Part shown: positions 17,831 through 26,049 of the stretch, piece by piece | How positions within the stretch are numbered: the first letter of the stretch is position 1 | Layout of the letters: each line of letters starts with the position of its first letter | Assembly: GCA_910578185.1 (NCBI GenBank) | Contig: CAJTPN010000003.1 | Span: 129,960 to 193,959 of the forward strand | From: an uncultured Acetatifactor sp. | GTDB taxonomy: Bacteria; Bacillota; Clostridia; Lachnospirales; Lachnospiraceae | DNA: 64,000 bases | Reading direction: 5' to 3' | Translations under genes and position numbers: made by a program | The notes under the pieces: model-generated | What the model was told of the DNA's origin: nothing | The model's input: only the letters and a program-made list of their open reading frames with translations | The model's database searches: none

Positions 17831-19432
17831 TTACTCTCCATCCCCCTCTTTGCTCAGTCTCACGCAGCCTCGCTCCCAAATGCCCTGGGGAATTGCGCCA
17901 TCGATGGAGCCCGTGTGATAGATTTTATGATTACCGCTATGTCTGTATAACCCGCAATATGCCAGCCCGTCTTCATAATAGACGGACAACAGTACATTTA
18001 CATGCTGCCAGTCCACCAGCGATGCCAGCACCAGACGCTCCCCGTCAAACAGACAGGCATTTCCGTTTGTAAAGCAGTCGTTTCCGTTCTGGATGTTCTG
18101 CCCTGGGTCGAAAAAGTTGTTTCCGAAATCGGTATAGGATTTGTTCTCCAGAAAACTTCGCAGCTCGTGGCTGCCGGAAACCTCCTGGGAGAAAATGTGC
18201 TCCTCCATTCCGTTAACAGGGAAGCTTCCGCTGTACCACAGTTTAAATTCCCCTTTATCTTCCGCCACAAAAGAAAAACTATTGTCCTGCCATGTAATCA
18301 AAATACCGCCCTCTTCCACTGTCATCTGCCTCCAGAGAGGGAAATCAGACCTGCCGTTCTCCCCCTGCCGACCGGAGAGCACTTGGATATGCTCTATCAA
18401 AACCCCTTCCTCACCGTTTGGCGCATAAATACTCAAATAAAATGCGTTCTTTCCTCTGCTTCCCAGATACAAAAGTCCCCTGTCCTCATCCAACACCATC
18501 ATCACCGGAATCTCATCTTTTGGCAGCTCACAAACCTTTTTGATCTGACTCCGATCCACGGACAGGGTGTTGTCCCCCTGCTCATAAGGAATGTAGAAAA
18601 TGCCGCTGTTGTATTCCCGATCCCCATATGCTCGAAATGTCTGATCTTGGTTTTCCTCACCTGTCTCCCCGCCATATACGGGAACAAAGGTATAATAACA
18701 GCCCTCCTGGCCAAAGGCGGATACACTGCCCAGCTGAAGATCTCCCGTAGCTGCAAACCCCATTTCCGCCAAGCTGATTTTCCCATTTTCGTCCTTTATC
18801 ACCCGCACCATCAGCGTATCTTCCCCTGTGGGAATACGAAAGAAATCCGATAAGTACGCCAAAACGTCACCCTGAAAGGCTTCCTCCTGATACACTACCC
18901 TTTTGTTCGCCTGAACATCAAATCTGCTCACCGGATAATATGCGTAATAGTCTGCGATTCGAACCGTTTCCCGCCGCTCCTCCCCGGCCTGCGTTCTCTC
19001 CGCCACCCGGTGTACAATCTCCCACATGGGAAGCTCTGCGGCATCAGCCGTCTCAAAAGATCCGTTAAAAGTCGTTCCATAATGGGGAATCAGGGAACAT
19101 ACAATGTCAAAAAAAATATCCTGGCTGCTCCACCCTGTTCCTTTGGAAGAAAAGGCAAATGTACTTTTGGCCCCTTCGCCGCTTCCTATGGTATACTCCG
19201 TATCCCATAACAGATTTACTCCCTTTTTGCTATTCCCACTCCAGCTAAGCTTTTCCCCAAAGCAGGACGCAACCCGCAGGGTAATTCCGGAAGCGGCGGC
19301 AGGATTTCCCACCAACGGTTCCTCCGTAATATCGATTGAAGTCTTTTCACCGTCCACCTTCCAAGAGGCAAGCGGCAGCGCTGCCAATACCACCGCAAAA
19401 ACTGCAAATGTAATGATCGCCGTTTTTTTCAT
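17831..19432 (-). CDS. Secreted or membrane-anchored protein of unknown function
   Basis: A 533-aa protein starting at the ATG at 19432 after GGGGAGG. It begins with a hydrophobic export segment MKKTAIITFAVFAVVLAALP. The rest is hydrophilic and beta-rich, with repeated short strands such as GLLYLGSRGKNAFYLSIY and GLAYCGLYRHSG, which suggests a propeller-like fold. This is a guess without family support. It lies between the ABC ATPase gene and a small membrane protein gene, so it may be an extracellular accessory of that transporter. No catalytic motif was seen. Confidence 0.65.
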   Translation of the reverse strand: MKKTAIITFAVFAVVLAALPLASWKVDGEKTSIDITEEPLVGNPAAASGITLRVASCFGEKLSWSGNSKKGVNLLWDTEYTIGSGEGAKSTFAFSSKGTGWSSQDIFFDIVCSLIPHYGTTFNGSFETADAAELPMWEIVHRVAERTQAGEERRETVRIADYYAYYPVSRFDVQANKRVVYQEEAFQGDVLAYLSDFFRIPTGEDTLMVRVIKDENGKISLAEMGFAATGDLQLGSVSAFGQEGCYYTFVPVYGGETGEENQDQTFRAYGDREYNSGIFYIPYEQGDNTLSVDRSQIKKVCELPKDEIPVMMVLDEDRGLLYLGSRGKNAFYLSIYAPNGEEGVLIEHIQVLSGRQGENGRSDFPLWRQMTVEEGGILITWQDNSFSFVAEDKGEFKLWYSGSFPVNGMEEHIFSQEVSGSHELRSFLENKSYTDFGNNFFDPGQNIQNGNDCFTNGNACLFDGERLVLASLVDWQHVNVLLSVYYEDGLAYCGLYRHSGNHKIYHTGSIDGAIPQGIWERGCVRLSKEGDGE

Positions 19433-19529
19433 CCAAACCTCCCCTTTCCAATCCTCCGCCTGCTTCCCCTGGCGCTCCCCCACCATGCCAAAGCTCCGCC
19501 CGGGCAACAGAACAATTCAGGAAATCATT

Positions 19530-20261
19530 TCAAACTTCGTCTGTCAGCTCCGTAAGCACCTGATTTACCCGATCCGGCCGATACTGCCAGACTTGCTTAA
19601 TGTAGTCCGTCAAATTCTGGCCCTGTTCCTCCAACTCCAGCATATCCACATCTCCCACGATCTTTCCCCCGCGAAGCAATATGGCCCTTCCCACAAACCG
19701 CTCTACCTCCCCGATCAAATGAGTGGAAAGCAGAATGGTCTCATCAGGTTCCAAAACGCCCAGCAATACCTTATAAAAATCCTCCCTGTGAAACACATCA
19801 TTTCCCACAAACGGCTCATCCATCAGGATATAGTCAGCTCCCTGGCACAAGGCCATTATCACTTCAAACTGATTCTTCTGTCCCAGAGAATAATGTTTCA
19901 GCGCCTTATTCATCGGCAGTTCAAAAAAATCCATAAGCCCCCGAAAGCGTTTCTCCCGGAAAGTCCCAAAGTGCATTTGATAAAATTCCCTGTGCTCTGA
20001 GGCGGTGAGGCTTAGAAAAAAAGAATGTTCACAGGTGGCAAAAGACAAGCGGCCTATATTGCTTTTGTCAATCTTCTTCCCGTCCAGCAATATTTCCCCC
20101 TGGAACGGGAGCAGACCGAGAATACACTTCAAAAATGTGGTCTTTCCGGCACCGTTTTCTCCAAACAGGCCCACGATTTCCCCTTCACCAATCTCCAGGT
20201 CTATCCCTTTCAGTACTTCCTTCCCATAATAACCTTTTCCCAGCGATTTGATCTCAAGCAT
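19530..20261 (-). CDS. ABC transporter ATP-binding protein (YtrB-like)
   Basis: A 243-aa ATPase with Walker A GENGAGKTTFLK near residue 36, Walker B YILMDEPFVGND and H-loop LLSTHLIGE. The signature is degenerate: KHYSLGQKNQ in place of LSGGQ, a feature seen in some YtrB-like exporters. It follows a membrane protein gene and a YtrA-type GntR gene. The complex probably responds to cell-wall stress as in Bacillus ytr; the substrate is unknown. Confidence 0.9.
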   Translation of the reverse strand: MLEIKSLGKGYYGKEVLKGIDLEIGEGEIVGLFGENGAGKTTFLKCILGLLPFQGEILLDGKKIDKSNIGRLSFATCEHSFFLSLTASEHREFYQMHFGTFREKRFRGLMDFFELPMNKALKHYSLGQKNQFEVIMALCQGADYILMDEPFVGNDVFHREDFYKVLLGVLEPDETILLSTHLIGEVERFVGRAILLRGGKIVGDVDMLELEEQGQNLTDYIKQVWQYRPDRVNQVLTELTDEV

Positions 20262-20306
20262 AACATTCCTCTCTTCCGCTCACATCTCCACTTTTTCCAA
20301 ATGTGA

Positions 20307-21095
20307 TTAATTTTCCAAAACCTTTTTCTTTGGAGCCAGATACAAAATCCCTTCCAAAATGATACATGCATATACAATTCCTGAGAGAATATCTATCACA
20401 TTGATCCCCATGTCGCTGACAAACCAGCTGATAGAGAGCCCAAACAAAAATACCGCCATCTTCTTTTGTCCCTGTCTGGCCGCTGTCATGGCAAGCGCAG
20501 CCACCAGAAGCAAATTGCGCAGCCATTTTCCCACATCCGCCACCGGCAGCAGACAATGCAAAAAACGCACCCCGTAAAAGGCATACAGATACAGTTGTCC
20601 GCCTGTCTGCCCCATCCCCGCTTCCCAGCGAAAGATCCAAAGCATTCCAAACATGGCCCACACCTGCACCGCAAACAAAAGCAGCAGGCAAAGTACATTA
20701 TAGACAGCTTTTATGATATAAAACCCTTTCCAGGACATCCGAAACCGCTGTAAAGCGACACCATTCTCATTCTCAAGACGCCGCTGGGTCCAAACCAGGA
20801 TAAAATACACAAAGCCTGACGCTGCTACAAAAATAGGATAGAATCCTCTGTTCTCAAAAACCCGATACAGAGCGCCAATCTCCATGCCCTCCGAAATACC
20901 CGCCCCCAATTCCCCATTCACGCAAAAACCTCCCAGCGTCATAGAAAAGACAACCCCTTCCGCCAGCACCATCACCAAAAGCACCGCCAATATTTTATAA
21001 ATGCTGCATTTTGCCAACAGTGCCCACATGGACAGAAAACATTTCCCCATGCCCGCTCTTCCCAAAGTCATATCCCTAACCTTTCCCTCTGTCAT
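20307..21095 (-). CDS. Putative ABC transporter membrane protein
   Basis: A 262-aa hydrophobic protein with about six membrane segments. The ATG at 21095 follows GGAGG; an in-frame ATG at 21128 has no ribosome site. Position between the GntR regulator and the ATPase suggests the permease partner of the ATPase, although no ABC-2 motif was recognised with certainty. Confidence 0.72.
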   Translation of the reverse strand: MTEGKVRDMTLGRAGMGKCFLSMWALLAKCSIYKILAVLLVMVLAEGVVFSMTLGGFCVNGELGAGISEGMEIGALYRVFENRGFYPIFVAASGFVYFILVWTQRRLENENGVALQRFRMSWKGFYIIKAVYNVLCLLLLFAVQVWAMFGMLWIFRWEAGMGQTGGQLYLYAFYGVRFLHCLLPVADVGKWLRNLLLVAALAMTAARQGQKKMAVFLFGLSISWFVSDMGINVIDILSGIVYACIILEGILYLAPKKKVLEN

Positions 21096-21226
21096 CAGCC
21101 TGCCTCCTTCGATTACACTATCTTCCACAGAAACCTTGCTTTTGCAATGCCCCTGTAACCGGCTGCACTGTTCACATTTCTTCCTGCCTCACGGGACAAT
21201 CTATTCCAAAAGCTCATTTATCCCAC

Positions 21227-21616
21227 TTAGCCTTCCCCCCAGCGCTCCCATATTTCTTCCGCCAGTGCAAAAGCTTCCTCCTTTGACACAGCAAGCCCTT
21301 TCATTGCTTTCACCCACATTTGTGTATCTCCCGCCAGCAGCTCAAGCCGAATTCTCTCCCTGACACCATCATCCACGCAGGTATAGCTTTTGGCGCCGCT
21401 GCGGGAAGAGATCACCCCTTCCTCCTCCAGCATATGATACGCCTTCTGTATTGTATTTGGGTTCACCCCCAGCAGCGCCGACAATGCACGCCGGGAAGGA
21501 ATTTCCTCCTGATCTCCTATGGTACCGGCCGCAATTCCCTGTTTCATATATCTAATGATCTGTATATAAATAGGCCCGCTATCCTCCAACACAAACTGCT
21601 CAAATGATATCATCAC
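21227..21616 (-). CDS. GntR-family regulator, YtrA subfamily
   Basis: A 129-aa protein with a winged helix-turn-helix of GntR type: GPIYIQIIRYMKQGIAAGTI, then EIPSRRALSALLGVNPNTIQKAYHMLEEEG. The effector domain is short, about 50 aa, as in the YtrA subfamily that controls ABC exporters. It is the first gene of the operon and its promoter contains a near-palindrome, so autoregulation is likely. Confidence 0.9.
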   Translation of the reverse strand: MMISFEQFVLEDSGPIYIQIIRYMKQGIAAGTIGDQEEIPSRRALSALLGVNPNTIQKAYHMLEEEGVISSRSGAKSYTCVDDGVRERIRLELLAGDTQMWVKAMKGLAVSKEEAFALAEEIWERWGEG

Positions 21617-21660
21617 TCACACTCCAACCGTATTATTTGTGTGACACAGTTATTATGACT

Positions 21661-21691
21661 GTATTATACACATAACACGGTCTTGTGTCAA
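21661..21691 (-). promoter_or_regulatory. Consensus sigma-A promoter with overlapping operator for the GntR/ABC operon
   Basis: On the minus strand TTGACA (21686-21691), a 17-bp spacer and TATAAT (21663-21668) form a perfect consensus promoter. The interval 21661-21678 reads GTGTTATgtgtATAATAC on the minus strand, two 7-bp arms with one mismatch that cover the -10 box and half the spacer. Such a strong promoter is probably kept off by the regulator bound here. Confidence 0.75.
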
Positions 21692-21704
21692 GTAGAAAGA
21701 TTAT

Positions 21705-21829
21705 TGCATGTTTATGCACATAAACCTGTGTTTTGACTGCATAAACGTATATAATATTCCATTTTATACAACCTCACATGGAAATTATTCATTTTTGTAC
21801 TTGCAATTCCCACAGGAATGTTGTATAGT
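21705..21829 (+). promoter_or_regulatory. argG upstream region: possible ArgR sites and promoter
   Basis: TGCATgtttATGCA (21705-21718) is a perfect inverted repeat, and TGCATAAA recurs at 21738-21745. The same 8-mer lies in the argC promoter. TATAAT occurs at 21750-21755 without a clear -35. A better promoter is TTGCAA (21801-21806), 17 bp, TATAGT (21824-21829), which gives a leader of about 175 nt before argG. Which one is used cannot be told from the sequence. Confidence 0.5.
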
Positions 21830-21842
21830 GTTTGCAAGATGG

Positions 21843-21914
21843 ATCGTTACTGTTGCAATCCTCATAGAAGTAAGGCATTTGCGCCTGTGCGGCAGACAGG
21901 GGATCCGTAACGAT
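21843..21914 (+). promoter_or_regulatory. Structured leader upstream of argG
   Basis: Perfect 8-bp arms ATCGTTAC (21843-21850) and GTAACGAT (21907-21914) enclose about 56 nt in which GGC/GCC pairs can form a further hairpin. No riboswitch class was recognised. A 16-codon frame (21966-22016) follows and its stop overlaps the argG ATG as ATGA. Confidence 0.35.
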
Positions 21915-22012
21915 AAGACAGCATCCGCCCGAACAATTCCCGGCGCATTTTACATAGGATTATCTATGATCCCGAAGCGGAGGCAAAATGATAAACAGGA
22001 GGCAATATTGCA

Positions 22013-23242
22013 ATGAAAGAAAAAGTAGTTCTCGCTTATTCAGGCGGTCTGGACACTACCGCCATCATTCCCTGGCTGAAAGAGAATTTTGATTATGAAG
22101 TCATCTGTGTCTGTGTAGACTGCGGTCAGGCGGAGGAACTGGACGGGCTGGAAGAACGCGCCAAATCCTGCGGCGCTTCCAAACTGTACATTGAAAATGT
22201 GATCGATGAATTTTGTGACGAATATATCGTACCCTGCGTCCAGGCAAATGCAATCTACGAAAACAAATACCTTTTGGGTACTTCCATGGCAAGGCCGCTG
22301 ATTGCCAAGAAATTGGTGGAGATCGCCAGGAAGGAAGGCGCCTCAGCCATCTGCCACGGCGCTACCGGCAAGGGAAACGACCAGATTCGTTTTGAGCTTG
22401 GGATCAAGGCGCTGGCGCCTGACCTGAAGATTATAGCGGCATGGAGAAATGATAAGTGGACAATGGATTCCCGAGAATCCGAGATCGAATACTGTAAGGC
22501 ACACGGCATCCATCTGCCTTTTTCCGCAGATTCCTCCTACAGCCGTGACCGCAATATCTGGCACATCAGCCATGAAGGGTTGGAGTTGGAGGATCCCGCC
22601 AACGAACCCAATTATGGGCACCTTCTGGTACTTGGCACCACGCCGGAGAAGGCTCCAGAGGAAGGCGAGTATGTCACCATGACTTTTGAAAAGGGAATTC
22701 CCACTTCCGTAAACGGCAAGCAGATGAAGGTTTCCGAAATCATACACACGCTGAATGAACTGGGAGGAAAGCACGGCATCGGTATCATTGATATCGTGGA
22801 AAACCGCGTGGTGGGTATGAAGTCCAGGGGTGTATATGAGACCCCCGGCGGAACCATTTTAATGGAAGCTCACCAGCAGCTTGAGGAACTCATTCTTGAC
22901 AGGGATACCTATGCAATGAAAAAGGAAATGGGCAGCCGCTTTGCAAGCCTGGTATATGAGGGCAAATGGTTTACGCCTCTGCGTATGGCCGAGCAGGCTT
23001 TTATTGAAGAGACACAGAAATTTGTCACCGGTGAAGTAAAGTTTAAGCTTTACAAGGGCAATATCATCAAAGCCGGAACCACATCTCCCTATACCCTGTA
23101 CAATGAAAGCATCGCATCCTTTACCACCGGCGACCTGTATGATCACCATGATGCGGAAGGATTTATCAACCTGTTCGGATTGTCCTGCAAAGTAAGAGCG
23201 ATGAAGATGCAAGAACAGGGCGAAGAAATCTTCCAGAAATAA
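22013..23242 (+). CDS. argG: Argininosuccinate synthase
   Basis: A 409-aa enzyme with the N-type ATP pyrophosphatase loop AYSGGLDTTAIIPWL at residues 7-21, GATGKGNDQIRFELG near 115, and SFTTGDLYDHHDAEGFI near the C-terminus. AGGAGG precedes the ATG. It condenses citrulline and aspartate. It is on the opposite strand to the argC operon and about 5 kb away. No argH or carbamoyltransferase gene is visible next to it. Confidence 0.97.
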   Translation: MKEKVVLAYSGGLDTTAIIPWLKENFDYEVICVCVDCGQAEELDGLEERAKSCGASKLYIENVIDEFCDEYIVPCVQANAIYENKYLLGTSMARPLIAKKLVEIARKEGASAICHGATGKGNDQIRFELGIKALAPDLKIIAAWRNDKWTMDSRESEIEYCKAHGIHLPFSADSSYSRDRNIWHISHEGLELEDPANEPNYGHLLVLGTTPEKAPEEGEYVTMTFEKGIPTSVNGKQMKVSEIIHTLNELGGKHGIGIIDIVENRVVGMKSRGVYETPGGTILMEAHQQLEELILDRDTYAMKKEMGSRFASLVYEGKWFTPLRMAEQAFIEETQKFVTGEVKFKLYKGNIIKAGTTSPYTLYNESIASFTTGDLYDHHDAEGFINLFGLSCKVRAMKMQEQGEEIFQK

Positions 23243-23290
23243 TTATGCTATTCTTGAGGAAGCGTTATTCTCATACCTGAAAGGAATAAA

Positions 23291-23563
23291 ATGAAATTTT
23301 TCTTGATCTATGTGGTTGCTGTCAATTTATTTGGCTTTATACAAATGGGAATTGATAAAAAAAGAGCCATCCGGGGTGCCTGGCGCATCTCGGAGGCTTC
23401 TTTGTTTACCACCGCCTTTGCAGGCGGCGCTTTGGGCAGTATCTTGGGCATGCGTTTTTTTCGTCACAAGACAAAGCACTGGTACTTTAAGTATGGTATG
23501 CCCGCCATTTTCTTGGTGGAATTATTTTTGGTACTTTTTCTATACAGTCGGTTTTGTCAATAA
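23291..23563 (+). CDS. DUF1294 membrane protein
   Basis: A 90-aa protein with the DUF1294 pattern: N-terminal membrane segment, then GIDKKRAIRGAWRISEASLF, GGALGSILGMRFFRHKTKHWYF and a C-terminal membrane segment. Function unknown. It follows argG by 48 nt. Confidence 0.85.
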   Translation: MKFFLIYVVAVNLFGFIQMGIDKKRAIRGAWRISEASLFTTAFAGGALGSILGMRFFRHKTKHWYFKYGMPAIFLVELFLVLFLYSRFCQ

Positions 23564-23621
23564 TACACTCCCCATCCCAATCACTACACCCCTTGGCGCT
23601 GTTTCCTGTTTTTGCCTTCTG

Positions 23622-24458
23622 TCAGGCGGTGACAATCACGCCGCCTTCATTAGCGTACATACTGCTGATCCCCCTTGTATCCATGATGATGCATTCCTTA
23701 AACGCAGTCTTCGCCATCACCATATCCCTCACCTGTTTTGCCCGCTCAGGCGCGTTGCAGTGTGTTATGATCAATCGCCTCTCCTCCGGTTTCAGCACCT
23801 CGGAAGACACCAGTTCCGCCATTTTTCCCAGCGCCTTCTTAATGCCGATGGTCTGGCTGCGCTGAATAATTTCCCCCTTATCGGCCCCCATAACCGGCTT
23901 TATATTCAAAGTGGAAGCTACCAAAGCCTTTACCCCCGAAAGCCTGCCGTTTTTGCGGAGGGTCTCCAGATTATCCAGGACAAAATACGTATGAACACTG
24001 TCACGAAAGGCTTCTATTCTCTTTACAATCTCCTGAAAAGAAAGTCCTGCCTCCTCCAGTTCCACCAGCTTCAGCGCAATCTGAGTCTCGCCGCCGCTGG
24101 CAGATTCCGAATCTACAACATGTATCTCCTTCTTCCCATATTTTTCCAAATAGAGTTTTCTTCCAAGTTCCGCACTGTTATAGCTTCCGCTTAAGTGCGA
24201 GGAAAGAGTAACCACATACACATGATCCACAGGCTCACGGAAGCTTTCCACAAACCGTTCCGGCGACGGACAGGAGGATTTGGGACACTTAGGATACTCC
24301 GCGACTTTTTTCAGGAATTCCGCCTGATTAAAGCTCTCGTCATCCAGTATCTGATATTCCCCCACTTCCAGTCCCAGCGGCACTCTCTCAAACCTTTTAT
24401 CCGAAAGCAGCTCCTCAGGCAGTTCTCCACAGCTGTCCAAGATAATCTTATAGCTCAT
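23622..24458 (-). CDS. DegV-family fatty-acid-binding protein
   Basis: A 278-aa protein, with the ATG at 24458 chosen after TTGGAGA; the open frame reaches 24611 but lacks a ribosome site. It has the DegV start MSYKIILDSCGELPEEL, the CPKSSCPSPERF ligand loop, VVTLSSHLSGSYNSA and the conserved domain-2 segment ETLRKNGRLSGVKA. FakB proteins of this family bind fatty acids and present them to the kinase FakA. No fakA is visible here. Confidence 0.92.
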   Translation of the reverse strand: MSYKIILDSCGELPEELLSDKRFERVPLGLEVGEYQILDDESFNQAEFLKKVAEYPKCPKSSCPSPERFVESFREPVDHVYVVTLSSHLSGSYNSAELGRKLYLEKYGKKEIHVVDSESASGGETQIALKLVELEEAGLSFQEIVKRIEAFRDSVHTYFVLDNLETLRKNGRLSGVKALVASTLNIKPVMGADKGEIIQRSQTIGIKKALGKMAELVSSEVLKPEERRLIITHCNAPERAKQVRDMVMAKTAFKECIIMDTRGISSMYANEGGVIVTA

Positions 24459-24728
24459 AATATGTTCTCCAATCCGTAACCACTTACGCAATATGCAATC
24501 ATATTCCACGTAGTTTTCATTACTAGATATAATAGCATATATTACCCACAAATGTAAAGCATATTCTTGCAGGAATATCCTATTTTTTGTAAGCGTTCGT
24601 AAGTCCCGCAATCATTGCAGGGCAACTGTCAGGCTCCAAAAAGACAATTTCGCCTTTACGGAAGGTGCTATCCAAACTGTTACAACCGTTCACAGCCTTA
24701 AACCTACAAAAACAGACGGCAAGTTTTG

Positions 24729-25151
24729 TTATTTCATCCACAATCCCCCGATTTTCATATCCGCATAAAAGCTTATGGTATATGTGACGTTTTTCTTTTC
24801 AAATTCAACCACAAAAACAACCACTGCCATATCCGTTCCCTGTGCATCCTTCTGCCCCACAACCGCAGTACTCTTATATGCTTTAAACGCTCCCGTCTGT
24901 CCGTTCATAATGTCCATGTTGGCGGCAAGATTCTCTGAGGTAAGCGCCTCCTGCATGGAAGGCGTCATCATGCCCACCACCTTTTCATATTCCCCTGCCA
25001 CCAGGGCATCCACCGCCTCTTTAGCAGTACTTTTCACCGTTTCCTCGTCAAATGCTTCCGCCAGCTTGGTGGAACTGCAGCCCGTCAATGCAAAGACCGC
25101 CACAGTCAAAATCACTGCCATCGTTTTCAAAAATTTATTCCTTGCCTTCAT
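24729..25151 (-). CDS. Small lipoprotein, DUF3887-like
   Basis: A 140-aa predicted lipoprotein. The signal peptide MKARNKFLKTMAVILTVAVF is followed by lipobox LTGC at about Cys25. The domain behind it (STAKEAVDALVAGEYEKVVGMM ... ISFYADMKIGGLWMK) looks like the DUF3887 fold, a cystatin/NTF2-like accessory domain. Function unknown. It is flanked by two intergenic gaps and probably monocistronic. Confidence 0.72.
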   Translation of the reverse strand: MKARNKFLKTMAVILTVAVFALTGCSSTKLAEAFDEETVKSTAKEAVDALVAGEYEKVVGMMTPSMQEALTSENLAANMDIMNGQTGAFKAYKSTAVVGQKDAQGTDMAVVVFVVEFEKKNVTYTISFYADMKIGGLWMK

Positions 25152-25268
25152 AATTCATTCTTCTCCTTTTCCTTTTATGATATGTTCTCTGACATGATTA
25201 CCGTCTTCTTCCCACATAATACACGCGGGTACAATGACTATGTTTTATTTCTTTCCGGAAGCCCTGCA

Positions 25269-25991
25269 CTATTGCGAAATCAACTCCTTTTCTGCACCGC
25301 ATTCAAGCTTCCTGAACATCAGCAGACTGACCACAAAAGTCAATATGCTGGCCACAGCCCCATAAACCCCAACTCCCAATGTGCTCACCCCAAACTCATA
25401 AGGTAATATCACAATGGCTGCATCAAAAACCGTATGGAGCACAATGGCTCCGATCAAATATCTCAACGATTTCCTCACGCGAATTCCATATAACACCAGA
25501 AGCGATGCTCCCACATGAAAGGCAATGACATACAGACGTTCTCCGCCTGCCAGAAAAACACCTGCAACATCGGCGGGAAACAGCGCCCCCTGTCCAGCGG
25601 CCATCATCCACAAACCCACGATAAAGTTCAGCCCAACCAGCACCATTGCTTCTATTCCTCCATGTCCAAGTCCAAAAGCAAAGCCATGGGCAAAGTCCTG
25701 TTGTCTCTTTAAAAAAATCCGAAACCCTATCCACCGGGCAACTTCTTCAAATATTCCTGCAGTCCCCCCCAAAAACAACCCATATGCCCATGGATTCATC
25801 TGAAGAACTGCAAACCAGGCAAATTGCGGCAGTACCAGCTGAAGAATCGGGATTCTGATCAGCAGCTGACTGATCACAAAGGTCAAAACACCTATGGCAA
25901 AAGCCTTTCCCGCTCCCTTTTTCTTTCGCACGCATAAGACCAACCCACCAACGGGCAGCGCATAACACACAATGATTCCAAAAAGCATCAT
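25269..25991 (-). CDS. YhfC-family intramembrane metalloprotease
   Basis: A 240-aa polytopic membrane protein with about seven hydrophobic segments. The likely active-site elements are GIFEEVARWIGFR (EE motif, about residue 82) and GLGHGGIEA (about 108), then a late histidine in VLHTVFDAA. The pattern matches the YhfC (DUF2324) branch related to CAAX proteases. It lies just downstream of the GHKL kinase gene. The substrate is unknown. Confidence 0.82.
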   Translation of the reverse strand: MMLFGIIVCYALPVGGLVLCVRKKKGAGKAFAIGVLTFVISQLLIRIPILQLVLPQFAWFAVLQMNPWAYGLFLGGTAGIFEEVARWIGFRIFLKRQQDFAHGFAFGLGHGGIEAMVLVGLNFIVGLWMMAAGQGALFPADVAGVFLAGGERLYVIAFHVGASLLVLYGIRVRKSLRYLIGAIVLHTVFDAAIVILPYEFGVSTLGVGVYGAVASILTFVVSLLMFRKLECGAEKELISQ

Positions 25992-26049
25992 TTTACCCTC
26001 CTATTTAACCTTGCAGGAACCGTTTATTGTCCTTTCGCTTTCCGTGTTT

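Noticed and set aside
21708..22016. 102-aa ORF upstream of argG
   Set aside because: Its start overlaps the presumed operator and the frame crosses promoter elements. Only the last 16 codons have possible meaning.
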